64,000 nucleotides of DNA from Seminavis robusta. Lineage: Eukaryota > Bacillariophyta > Bacillariophyceae > Naviculales > Naviculaceae. The notes beneath the pieces are model-generated. The model saw only the letters and a program-made list of their open reading frames with translations, made no database searches and was not told the DNA's origin. Below, piece by piece: positions 52,522 to 62,445 of the stretch; position 1 is the stretch's first letter, and each line of letters opens with the position of its first letter. A program made the translations under genes and the position numbers. The DNA lies in assembly GCA_903772945.1 (NCBI GenBank), contig CAICTM010000041.1, forward strand, positions 91,766 through 155,765. Reading direction: 5' to 3'.

Positions 52522-54963
52522 ATGACACTCGCACCCTCCTCCGTAAGCCAGAACACGCTTGCTGCATTGTCGACCATGGCGACAGACAACCACATCAACA
52601 CCCCCAAAATCTCTCAGAAGAAAGACGTAAGGCCCAAACGCAGCAAATCGGCATCCAGCCTGAGCGTTCCTAGTAGTCTTGTCATGAACCGGCAGCTTCA
52701 GTTGACCCAACGATTCTCCCAGGTAAGCAAGGGAGGACTAAATGTCCCTGATATTAATATGATTGAGTCTCTGTCCAACGAAGGACTGGTGGCAAATCGA
52801 AAGCGCCAAATAGCTGGAAGACTTTCCACTGCTGCTGCTGCTGCTGGTGGTGGTACATACGATAACAGGGGCAATGCCGTCTGGTCATCGTCTCCCAAGA
52901 AAAGTCTGAGCGCCTGCAAGAGTTTCCCACCGGAACGAAAGGGATCCCCGGAAGACTCGGATGCATCCTTGGGCACCGTGGAAAGTGGCCAGAACCGTGT
53001 TGCAACCCTACGGGAACAGTTCGATCACAGCCACAGCGGTCATACGCTCGACACCACCAACAGCAGTCGACACAGTCTGGAGAGCGACGCTAGTTCCTCA
53101 AGCACGGCTGAAGTCAGTGATGATGACGGCGATGATGATGATTGCTCAGTGGGAAGCTTAAGCTTCAGTCAAGATGATGATGATGAAGATGAGGATTTCA
53201 CAGAAGATGTAACCAGTACTGTGAATACCCCAGCAGACATGACTGAGAAGAAAGAGAAGGAGATTCAAGAGTTGCTTCACGAAGCATCCTTCAACACTAC
53301 CTTTCTCAAGGTGCAAGGATCTTCTGGTAAGGACTACCGGCAGACGGGGAGGGGTTGCCTCTTTGTGGTGGCGGACGATCGGTTGGGCAAAACCAAGGTC
53401 ATCCAAAGCAAGCTGAACAAGGCAGCAAAAAAGATACAGCGCTTCTTTCGATACTCCATGGCCATTCTGGTGCTTCACGGAGACGAGCTACAATACTGGC
53501 GCCAATGCATCGACGATTGCGAACGCCGCCGACAGGAAGAGTTGATACAACTGCAACACATGGTGGAGATTCAGAAACATCAGTTCCAAGTGGAACTCGA
53601 ACGAGAGACTTCTCACAAGCTAGAGAAGGACCTGGAAGAAACACAAGATGTGCTGACCCAACACCAGCGGGAATGGACTTTGGAAAAGGAAGAACATGAG
53701 ACACTGCGAGCAGACATTAGCAAGATTACTCACGAGAATCTGCTTCTAAAGGCTCAGGTCAACGACCCTGTCCAGGCTGACAAGAAGAAAGATTTGGAGG
53801 AAAAGATCCAGGTGGTGGAATTCCAAAAGCAGCGCTTCGGTGAGGCATTTGATCAGTTGAAAGGATTGTGTTTGGAACTGAAGGACAAGATTCGAGTCTC
53901 GAACGAAAAGGCCTCCACAGAGCAGTACCAAAAGAGCGCGTTGAGGCAGTGCATTTATCGCATCATTCAACGTTTGGCCAACAGTGAAGAAGTAAACCAT
54001 GCTGACTCCGAACTCGCGAATCTGATTCTACAGCTATGGCCACAAGCAGAAACCGATTTCCTCAAGGCACGCAGTCACCGGAAAGAGAGCCATCACGACG
54101 AGCCCGTGGCCACGACAGAGCCAACGAAAAGCGAGCATCAGGAGCTGACAATCTCTAGCAACGGCGGTGACCTCAACAGCTCTTCTTTGGAAATCCCTGC
54201 TGTTGTGGCAACGTCCAAGAAATGCTCTACCAGGAGCAGCAACGCCGACGGACAACCGGCCGAGCCCGTGTCATCGCGTACGGTCATGAAGGACTCTAGT
54301 TTGCGCGATAGTGCTCGTTCCAGCAAGCGAAAGGGTTCTTCCAAGTCGTCCATGCGCAAATCTGGGTCAAGCCCCCTGCAATCTCTCATTGAGTGCACCA
54401 CCGGAGGCACTAGGAAAAGTGGAGAGCCAAAACGAAGCAGTGGCAAAGAGCTCAAATCTGGGTCAAGCCCCCTGCTGTCTCTGATTGAGTCCAACAAGAA
54501 CGAAGGCACGAGTACCAGTACTTCCAAGTCGTCGATGCGTAAATCCGGGTCAAGCCCCTTGCTCTCTCTGATTGAGTGCACCACCGGAGGCACTAGGAAA
54601 AGCGGAGAGCCAAAACGAAGAAGTGGCAAAGAGCTCAAATCCGGGTCAAGCCCCCTGCTGTCTCTGATCGAGACAACCGGAAGCACTCGTAGTCCTTCCA
54701 AGTCGTCCATGAATAAATCCGAGTCAAGCCCCCTGTTATCTCTGATTGAGTCCACCACCGGAGGCACCACTAGTATTAGCGGCACTCCTAAACGAAGCAG
54801 TGGCAAAGAAGTGAAGGACAAGGACAAGAAGAAGAAGAAGAGTCGTAGCAAGGACAACGAAAAGTCTGACAAAGGTGGCAAGAGCAGCAGTAAGAAGAGC
54901 AGCAGCAAGGGCAAAAGCAAGGACAAGAAAAGCAAACGGAGCAGCAGTGAATCTTCGCCTTAG
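52522..54963 (+). CDS. Ser-rich coiled-coil protein with SSPLLSLIE repeats
   Basis: Single exon, 813 aa from the first ATG (MTLAPSSVSQNTL). Residues 1-250 are Ser-rich and disordered with an acidic run (DDDGDDDD). Residues about 300-460 are a long coiled coil opening with AAKKIQRFFRYSMAILVLHG, then ELQYWRQCIDDCERRRQEEL, a module shared with the next gene. The C-terminal third holds five copies of a motif close to SGSSPLLSLIE, each in a Lys/Ser linker such as GTRKSGEPKRSSGKEL. The tail is a Lys/Ser run (KDKDKKKKKSRSK). No enzyme domain or membrane helix, so probably a cytosolic or nuclear scaffold; this is inference. The IQRF start recalls an IQ calmodulin-binding helix, but only half the motif is present. 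Confidence 0.75.
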   Translation: MTLAPSSVSQNTLAALSTMATDNHINTPKISQKKDVRPKRSKSASSLSVPSSLVMNRQLQLTQRFSQVSKGGLNVPDINMIESLSNEGLVANRKRQIAGRLSTAAAAAGGGTYDNRGNAVWSSSPKKSLSACKSFPPERKGSPEDSDASLGTVESGQNRVATLREQFDHSHSGHTLDTTNSSRHSLESDASSSSTAEVSDDDGDDDDCSVGSLSFSQDDDDEDEDFTEDVTSTVNTPADMTEKKEKEIQELLHEASFNTTFLKVQGSSGKDYRQTGRGCLFVVADDRLGKTKVIQSKLNKAAKKIQRFFRYSMAILVLHGDELQYWRQCIDDCERRRQEELIQLQHMVEIQKHQFQVELERETSHKLEKDLEETQDVLTQHQREWTLEKEEHETLRADISKITHENLLLKAQVNDPVQADKKKDLEEKIQVVEFQKQRFGEAFDQLKGLCLELKDKIRVSNEKASTEQYQKSALRQCIYRIIQRLANSEEVNHADSELANLILQLWPQAETDFLKARSHRKESHHDEPVATTEPTKSEHQELTISSNGGDLNSSSLEIPAVVATSKKCSTRSSNADGQPAEPVSSRTVMKDSSLRDSARSSKRKGSSKSSMRKSGSSPLQSLIECTTGGTRKSGEPKRSSGKELKSGSSPLLSLIESNKNEGTSTSTSKSSMRKSGSSPLLSLIECTTGGTRKSGEPKRRSGKELKSGSSPLLSLIETTGSTRSPSKSSMNKSESSPLLSLIESTTGGTTSISGTPKRSSGKEVKDKDKKKKKSRSKDNEKSDKGGKSSSKKSSSKGKSKDKKSKRSSSESSP

Positions 54964-55939
54964 TTGGTTTGACAGCAGCATGAACAGATTGCAACTTCTT
55001 GCACGGCACTTGTAGCCAGAGGATGTCTGAGAATAACGTGAATCGAGGGGTACAACTTGGGGGAGATAAGATCTGCCGCCAGTGATAGGAAGCAAGACCG
55101 ACAAAGCTAGCACCAAACTTTCGGATTTGTAAATAAATGTTGTGTAAACTGATTGATATCCATTCATCCACGAGATGGCTTTGTATTGGAGTTGCAAAAA
55201 AGCTATAGAAGCTAGAGTTCTACCTCGCATCTCGCATGGTGTCATAGCAGTAGGAAAGCAACCACACAGATAAGGAAACCAGAAAAATGGTTTTCGTGAT
55301 TCTGATGAGGTTGCCGGTTTCAAGATTCGGTGCTGAGACTCATCACTCATCATTTCGTCCTCGACTAAGCTAGCTAGCTAGCTAGTAAGTGGATCACCTG
55401 AGAATGTTGTCAACAACCAAGCAACGATGGATGCAGCTTCAAATCCCGAAGCCACCAGGTCTTGGAATAGTACTACTTGATGTGGCCATCCAGCTAAAGC
55501 TAGCCAGATTGCACCATCGATCGTACATGTATGCTACTAGTACCTTCTCTGCCACCTAGGTAGATCTACATGTATGTACATACATGAGCAGCCAGAAATC
55601 CACACGTAGTTCACCAATAATAGCCGCATACAAACCCACAAAGTGAAAAGAAAGAAAGGAATAGTAGGACTTAAGCCACCCAGTTACTCTGCCCTTTTGT
55701 AGGGAGGAGAACAGTCATTTGTCCGCCAATGAGTCGCCAAAAGACCCAGTATGACGCCAATCATGACTGACTGGCAGCACTTCCGAATTTCTGCATCCAC
55801 GTTCTTCCAGGATAATCAATCTACACGACTGGTTCCCATCCACCCTTCTTCATTCTTTGCAAATCCATCAATCAATAAGAATAGTAACAACAACAACACC
55901 TCTCTCTCTCTCTTCTTCCTGCCTTCCTTGCTTCCTTGT
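54964..55939. other. Intergenic / 5' region of next gene
   Basis: No gene supported. CTAGCTAG run at 55366-55385. The 190 bases before 55940 stay open in frame but include CT-rich low-complexity sequence (55904-55930) and read like an untranslated leader. Confidence 0.45.
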
Positions 55940-58900
55940 ATGTCTTCTATTGATGCTGGTAGCTGCCCTGTCCCATTCTCTGCTACTGGAGCTCCTGACA
56001 GAATGACTTCAGAAGCTTCAGAAACTTTTCAAGAATCTTTTCAAGCCACTGCAGCTGAGTTTCAAGAAGAAGTTCCAGATCAGAGTGAAGACACTGCAAG
56101 TGCTACATGCACAAGTACAAGTACATGTACTGTTACAAGTAGTAGTGCAGGTGGAAACAGGAGAATGAGTTTGGTGGCTCTGAGGCGTCAAGAGCTAAGT
56201 AAGAAACTTCCTTGCAAAGATCTTTTGAAAGAAATTCCATCTGCCTTGAAAAGATTGTCAAGTCCACCTGAAGCTGTGCAAAGTGAACTTGAATTACTTG
56301 AAAATGCAAAGGAATCAAAGCTGGCAAAGGAGGGAGATGAGCAGGATCAGGGGCAGGGAGATGAGAAAAATCAGGAAATCAAAGATTTTCAAGCCATGAC
56401 ACCTACCAATGCTATGCATAGCAACAACCAGGATCTGCCAATGGGAATTGTGGCTTCTCGCAGAACGGAGCTCAAGCGAAAAATTTCCAAACAAAATCTC
56501 AATCTACCGGATCAGAGTGATGACAGTCAAACAACTACCGGTATGAAAAACCAGCAGAAGAATATTATTGAAGATCAGGATGATACCACTGAAATTGAAG
56601 CAACTAAAGCCACGGAGCTGTCCAACAATCACCATACTACAGAGGGAATGAAAAACAATTTGCCAGCCGTCACCTTTGATCAAACGGCAACCTCCTTTTC
56701 ATGTTCGTCATCATCTCTCACGTTGCAACAGCCATCATCCACTGTGGCTATTAATAGTACCGGTACTACCATGGGAATTGTAGCCTCCCGAAAACGAGAA
56801 ATCAACAGGAGAATGTCACAACTCAGTGCTTCCTTCAGCGCTCTACCAACAAGCAAATCAAAAACGAGATCATCACTGACGAATACTTACACTGGCTCCA
56901 TGAGCTACATTTCCTTTGACGACGACAAAACGGAGAGTGTACAAGGCGACGACGACAACGAAAACAGCTATTCCATCTTTCACATGATGTCCAATAATAA
57001 TAATACCTTGGATGATTCGTCGTCGGGAACTGATATCGATAATGACAAGGAATCAGTAGCGAGGACAATGGCTCCTCCGACCGTCGGAGCAAACTCGGGG
57101 CTGGTCCAATCCATGAAGCAAAAGGTTCTAAAGCGACTTTCACAATCCATGATCGTATCCAACAACAACGGCAAGAATTGGGATATCGGTGGTGCACACG
57201 GATCTTCCGTATTTGTGGAAAACTACAAACAGGCCCTACTGGAACAAAATACTCCAGCCGAAAAAGATGACAATGCACAGTCCATTTCATCCTTGGGAAT
57301 CACAACAACAATGTTTAATAATAGCCAGCACACGGGGAAGAACGACGACGACGACGACCTTTTGAAAACTCAGGACGTGTCCAACGAGTTTGTCCAGTCT
57401 CGACGAGACGAATTTTATCGGGGCATTCAGAACAACAATGGTGTGCGAGAGCAACAGCAAGTGGGCAAACTGGATACGACCGGGTGGGATAATCGTCCTT
57501 TGACGGCTGGAACAATAATCGCGGGAAGTGCGGCTATTTCCCGGACCACTCAAGCTCACGCCGTGGAAGCAAAACGAAACGATTCCTTGACTGGCATGGT
57601 AGCAACGTACGACGAGGCCACAATCAAAGACAGGGCAGCAAGGACCATCCAACACTTTATGCAAGAGGCCACGGACGTTCTCATTTGGCATAGGGAGGAA
57701 GCTTCGTACTGGCAGGAAGAACTGCTAGACATTGATCGAAGAAAGAAGGAAGAGTTGGAGGACGTGCAAAGATACTTGCAATTGCAAAAACGACAAATCC
57801 TAGAAGACTTGCGCCCTGAACATAATGTGGATTGCTCCTGTTCCGTAGAGGGAAAAGAATGCCGATGCCAGGAGCAGGAGCAGGATCAAGACTGGGCTGC
57901 TGACTGGCAGTGGGTCGAAGAACACAAGGAGCAACTGGCCCAGGAAAAGAAGGCAAACGAGGCACTGAACAAGTCCATGAGAACGCTGTCTCTTGAAAAC
58001 AAAAAGCTGTCCATGGATCCTGCGGCGAAAACTGACCAGCTCAATCTGCTCAAGAAAAGAGTAAAGGTTTTGGAGGACGAGCATCTGAAATGGACGGATA
58101 TTGTTCATGGTATGCAACTTGCCAAAAAGGGTCTCCGTGCGGAGATCTCCACAATCGAAAGATCCGCCCGCCGTATCCAAAGATTCATGCAAGAGGTCAC
58201 CCCTCTTCTTAGCATCTATTGGGAAGAGATGCTTTATTGGAAGGAGGAAAAGGAGGACGTGGAGAAGCGCAGGCAAGAAGAACTGGACGATGTCGAGATG
58301 TACCTCTTGCTGGAGAAGCAGCAAATCCTTGCCGAGCTTCACGAAGAATTCGGTGGAGGCGACGACGACGGTGATGACTGGACGCAGCAATGGGCTAGTG
58401 ACTGGGCGTGGGTTCAGGCCAACAGAGACCATTTGTCAAATGAGAAGCAAAAGAAAGAAGGATTGATCGAAGCCATTCGACAATTGGTTCTAGACAACAA
58501 GAAACTGGGCATCGTGTACCAGAGAGAGGATGGCAAGCTGCAAGAAGCCAAAAAGACGGTCGATGCGCTACTCGAGGAAAGAGACAGATTCGTGTCCATA
58601 TCGAACGCTTTGGAAGTGGCTACCACAGAGTTACAGGTTGTGATCGCATCGCTCCCGGTTGCCGATTCTGACGACAGAAAGTGTCCTCCCAAGGACGAAC
58701 AGTCACCTGTTGGGGGCGAAATCACCGTCACTGGCAGCGAAGACGAGGTGGGAACAGAAACGGAAGGGGTCGAGGGAAACAACGGCAGCAGCGACAATGG
58801 TCACGACGAGGTGGGGAGCACACATAGCGATAGTAGCGATAGTCAGGTCGCCGACGGAGACGAGACGGACATGGCGTCGACTTCTGCCAACCAAGAATCT

Positions 58901-60931
58901 ACAAACGAGGGTGCAAGTGACAAACACAAATCGGATGACCATCATGCCAAACGAAACAAACGAAGCAAGCCAAGGGGTTCCTATTCATGGAGGAATCACC
59001 TCAAACGGACGAATTCTGATCCGCAGTTAAACGTAAGGGGCTCGACGGGTGGCTCAGAAACCTCTGAAGAGGGGAGGGGTCGCGAGCCGAATCCAACTTG
59101 GAGCAGACCCATCGGCGAGGACCCACGTAACGACATCGACATCGACAACGGGCGTCCAGAACAATCGCGCAATCTCGTCGATCCTTCAGTAACTGGAAAC
59201 ACTCCTCCAAAACAGACCAATGCTGTTCCTCCCATGCCGACGAAGGTCACAAGGGTCAGCGACGAAGAACTGCCCAAGCAGGAGACACCGGCCGATGTGA
59301 AAGAAAAACGATTCAGCAAGCAGGGCAAGAGTAAGAGCGCAGACGATGCCAACTCAACGAAAGGACACCTGCAATGGATGGAGTCGGCTCCGCTTTTGTC
59401 TTTGGTCACTGATGCCCACAGCTGCGGTTCAGTTTCAACGAGTAGCGAAAGCCATCGAGGCGCAACCAAGAGCAGCGAGGCTGCGAAGAAAGAAGACAAA
59501 GAAACTAAGAGCGACAACCCTGCGAAAGAGGAACGCAAAGAAACTCAAAAGAAACAGCACATCCAACCAGGTGTCTCGTCTCCATCACTACACCCACTGG
59601 AGTCGGCACCACTTTTCGCAATATTCAATGACACAACAAGTTCCGAGCACGTTGGGACTGATGCGCAAGGTAGCGGTAGTTGCAGTACATCCAAGAAGAG
59701 CAAGATTGAAAGTGACAAGAAGGAAAGCAAAGAAACACGCAAGAAACGCGGCAGTCGGGCCGTTTTGAAGCGAAATGACTCTGCTCCATCTTTTTCTGGG
59801 AAAAGTCGTAAGGAAAAGAGCTCAGGTTCTGGAAAAAGGGACAAGGGGAAGACGGATGGGGTGTCAAGAAGCCGCAGTATGGAGGATGGGATCAAGTTGA
59901 CAAGCGGGCGAAACGGTCAAAGGAAGAACAAATCAGCGTCAATTACTAGTCTTCAACCCGGAATGAACTGGCGTGACACCGGGAAGAATCAGGGGAAGAG
60001 CTCCATCGGTAAAGCGCCAACCATGAACTGGGGCGAAGTCAAGTCAGCCAATGATGTGGGGAAGACAAAAGCAGAGTCAACTGCTCGGGCAGAAGGGCCT
60101 GAAATGAAGTTGAGAAAGCCTGAGCCAGGAATGAACTGGGGAGAGACGAAGTCCGGGAACGAATCTGGGAAGAAACAGGAGAAGAGTGCTGGCGGCCATA
60201 AGCCAGGTATGAACTGGGGTGAAGTCAAGTCAGATGCTGCGAAGAGTAAATCAGACTCGGCCGCTGGAAGCTCACAGAAGCCAGCAATGCACTGGGATAC
60301 GGTCAATACCACAAATCATGCTGGGAAGAACAAATCAGAATCAACGCCCATTTCAGATATTTTGGGCATGAACTGGGATGCGGGCAACTCTACAAAGCAA
60401 CCTGGGGAATGCAAATCACCGTCGACTGTGAGCACACATATGCCAGCGTCTGCAAAGGATGGCACTGGCAAGGACAGCTCGAAGAAATCGGACATGAATC
60501 TGGTTCAAGATGACTCCAGCAAGAACTCAGGCAAGTCAGAAGAGTCGAGCGCCAGCACACAACTGCCAGGGATGAACTGGGAGAATTCCAAAGTGCTGAG
60601 CGACAAGTCCGAGTCAAGGTCTAGCGAAAGACCCGCCATCAACATGGACAACAAAGTCACGAGAAAGAAGAGCGGTAGAAGCAAAGGAAGCATGAGGCGC
60701 AACGATTCGGCTCCTGCTCTGAGTGGATCTTCTAGCAAGCACGACAAGAGTAGCCGCAGCGGGGGTGGCAGAAATGCGTCGTATACGTGGAAGAGTCATT
60801 TGGGTGCGCTGGATAGTTCCCCTCTGTTGGCCCTCATCTCGGACAATCGCGGCTCTACGACCGACCCAAACAGCAGTAGTCGCAGCAGCAAGAAACGAGG
60901 CAAGATGAAGCGGGCCAAGAGCAATTTCTGA
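55940..60931 (+). CDS. Large Ser-rich coiled-coil protein, paralogous neighbour
   Basis: Single exon, 1663 aa from the ATG at 55940 (MSSIDAGSCPV). An in-frame ATG 63 codons earlier gives a Ser/Asn/Phe leader that looks untranslated. Residues 1-530 hold four GIVASR-type helices (GIVASRRTELKRKIS; GIVASRKREINRRMS; LVALRRQELSKKL; FVQSRRDEF). Residues about 560-880 contain two tandem copies of the coiled-coil module seen in the upstream gene: AARTIQHFMQEATDVLIWHR..YWQEEL and ARRIQRFMQEVTPLLSIYWE..YWKEEK, each followed by a Trp-rich segment (DWAADWQWVEEH; WASDWAWVQANR). The C-terminal half is disordered, with ESAPLLSLV, ESAPLFAIF and SSPLLALIS motifs, NDSAP motifs, and about seven P/L-x-MNW repeats at 59960-60580. 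Function unknown. Confidence 0.75.
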   Translation: MSSIDAGSCPVPFSATGAPDRMTSEASETFQESFQATAAEFQEEVPDQSEDTASATCTSTSTCTVTSSSAGGNRRMSLVALRRQELSKKLPCKDLLKEIPSALKRLSSPPEAVQSELELLENAKESKLAKEGDEQDQGQGDEKNQEIKDFQAMTPTNAMHSNNQDLPMGIVASRRTELKRKISKQNLNLPDQSDDSQTTTGMKNQQKNIIEDQDDTTEIEATKATELSNNHHTTEGMKNNLPAVTFDQTATSFSCSSSSLTLQQPSSTVAINSTGTTMGIVASRKREINRRMSQLSASFSALPTSKSKTRSSLTNTYTGSMSYISFDDDKTESVQGDDDNENSYSIFHMMSNNNNTLDDSSSGTDIDNDKESVARTMAPPTVGANSGLVQSMKQKVLKRLSQSMIVSNNNGKNWDIGGAHGSSVFVENYKQALLEQNTPAEKDDNAQSISSLGITTTMFNNSQHTGKNDDDDDLLKTQDVSNEFVQSRRDEFYRGIQNNNGVREQQQVGKLDTTGWDNRPLTAGTIIAGSAAISRTTQAHAVEAKRNDSLTGMVATYDEATIKDRAARTIQHFMQEATDVLIWHREEASYWQEELLDIDRRKKEELEDVQRYLQLQKRQILEDLRPEHNVDCSCSVEGKECRCQEQEQDQDWAADWQWVEEHKEQLAQEKKANEALNKSMRTLSLENKKLSMDPAAKTDQLNLLKKRVKVLEDEHLKWTDIVHGMQLAKKGLRAEISTIERSARRIQRFMQEVTPLLSIYWEEMLYWKEEKEDVEKRRQEELDDVEMYLLLEKQQILAELHEEFGGGDDDGDDWTQQWASDWAWVQANRDHLSNEKQKKEGLIEAIRQLVLDNKKLGIVYQREDGKLQEAKKTVDALLEERDRFVSISNALEVATTELQVVIASLPVADSDDRKCPPKDEQSPVGGEITVTGSEDEVGTETEGVEGNNGSSDNGHDEVGSTHSDSSDSQVADGDETDMASTSANQESTNEGASDKHKSDDHHAKRNKRSKPRGSYSWRNHLKRTNSDPQLNVRGSTGGSETSEEGRGREPNPTWSRPIGEDPRNDIDIDNGRPEQSRNLVDPSVTGNTPPKQTNAVPPMPTKVTRVSDEELPKQETPADVKEKRFSKQGKSKSADDANSTKGHLQWMESAPLLSLVTDAHSCGSVSTSSESHRGATKSSEAAKKEDKETKSDNPAKEERKETQKKQHIQPGVSSPSLHPLESAPLFAIFNDTTSSEHVGTDAQGSGSCSTSKKSKIESDKKESKETRKKRGSRAVLKRNDSAPSFSGKSRKEKSSGSGKRDKGKTDGVSRSRSMEDGIKLTSGRNGQRKNKSASITSLQPGMNWRDTGKNQGKSSIGKAPTMNWGEVKSANDVGKTKAESTARAEGPEMKLRKPEPGMNWGETKSGNESGKKQEKSAGGHKPGMNWGEVKSDAAKSKSDSAAGSSQKPAMHWDTVNTTNHAGKNKSESTPISDILGMNWDAGNSTKQPGECKSPSTVSTHMPASAKDGTGKDSSKKSDMNLVQDDSSKNSGKSEESSASTQLPGMNWENSKVLSDKSESRSSERPAINMDNKVTRKKSGRSKGSMRRNDSAPALSGSSSKHDKSSRSGGGRNASYTWKSHLGALDSSPLLALISDNRGSTTDPNSSSRSSKKRGKMKRAKSNF

Positions 60932-61391
60932 ATATCTTTGGTTTGGCAGCGGATTTCTCGGTACCAATGCTTGGCTTGAATCGTCACTCCCAATTCTGCT
61001 CATTTTCTGCTGGTTTCTTGTCTCGCAAACGAGCCCTGTGGGCTCAACCACCAATCCTACATGTATTTGCATGTAGCGAAGCGACGAGTAGGTTGGTTCT
61101 GTGGGTGGCAAAACATGGATTGAGTCGTCAACTTCTGTGCCTTTCCTAGCTTTGAAGCAATATATTTTGCGACGTTGCCCACTCCTGAGATGGGACGGAC
61201 TCATCAAAACTTCAACCATTAGAACACTGTGAGACTATTGCAGCTGCTGGGCAGTGCGATTTCAGCATGGATTGAGTGATTCAGTAAATTTGACTCTTGA
61301 GCTTGCAATGATGGGCTGTTGGGTGGGCATTGTCTACTTTTGATGGAATCATTCATTCGATTCGTGATCTAAAATAAATGATGTTGCTATA
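60932..61391. other. Intergenic, no gene seen
   Basis: Short gap between convergent genes. An imperfect TACATGTATTTGCATGTAG palindrome lies at about 61059-61077. Confidence 0.4.
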
Positions 61392-62445
61392 TTAGTTTCC
61401 TTCATCGTGAGACCCAGGGCAGCCATTCTCGCGTAGCCACTGGAGCACTTGGGTGCTGTTGTTGCAAGCAGCAGTTTGATATGTTCCAACCATTTGCACG
61501 AGCCCACTATTAAGAATTATCAAATGGCCATTTTCGGCCGCATGATAACGTGTCTGTTCATTCCATGAACAACCCTTTGCATTTCCAAGTGTCCTTTTGA
61601 GGCAGGACAATGGCATGTCTCTTCATCCCATGGACACCCATTTTCACGAGCCCACTTAAAAAGATTTCCAAATGTCCATGTGCAGCAGCAAGATAACATC
61701 TATTTTCGTCCCAAGGACAACCATTCTCACAAGCCCACTTCAAAATCTCCATATATATGCCCATGGAAAGCAGCCAAAGCACATGTCCGTTCATTCCATG
61801 GACAACGGTTTTCGTGAGCCCACTTTAAAATTTCCAAATGTCCACCTTGAGCAGCACCTGAGCATGTCCTTCCATTCCATGGAGACAACTTTTCATGAGC
61901 CCACTTTACAATATCCAAATGACCCTTTTGAGCAGCTCCAGCACACGTCTGTTCATTCCATGGACAACCATTCTCTCTTAACCATTGGAGCACTTCCTGG
62001 CGCCCGTTTTCTGCAGCTCCAGCACATGCCCACTCATCCCATGGACAACCATTTGTATGCAGCCATTGGAGCAATTCCAAAGGTCCATTTTCAGCAGCAT
62101 GGGCACATGTCTGCTGACTCCATGGAAATCTTTTTTGCCGTGCCCACTGCACGACCATAATATTCCAACTGCTGCAACTGCATCACAAACATGATCATGA
62201 TCAGGTGTTTTGTTACACATTGCAAATGCTTCGCTGTAAAGGGTATCAGTGATTTCTGCAGAGCGACTTGGAGAATGTCGTCCAGGCTTATCTTTTACGT
62301 TTCTTGGTTTTTTCTGTAGTTCAATGTTGCAGTAGTATGTGTACAGTTGATTAATTTTCCTGTTCACAGCTCCAACAAAAGCATACTGTTCAACACAAAC
62401 AAACGATATAATCCAGCCACTCCAAATCAAATCGTCAGCAAACAA
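61392..62445 (-). pseudogene. Ankyrin-repeat protein, frameshifted
   Basis: A minus-strand array of CPW-type ankyrin repeats (pattern GCPWNE-TCAGAA-xGHLEIL-KWA), common in diatoms. The N-terminal part (62445 to about 62165, MFADDLIWSGWIISFVCVEQ) fits the usual leader of this family. Coding then changes frame at about 62160, 61750, 61660 and again near 61560-61500. The longest clean piece is 62158-61727, about four repeats. At least three or four single-base indels make a full product impossible, so I call a pseudogene. The family mediates protein-protein contacts. Confidence 0.75.

Noticed and set aside
52700-52740. CAG/GTAAGC donor-like site inside the Ser-rich coiled-coil gene
   Set aside because: The frame reads straight through with family-like composition and no matching acceptor restores a better frame.
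54138-54935. 265-aa Leu-rich minus-strand ORF
   Set aside because: Mirror of the SSPLLSLIE repeats on the plus strand.
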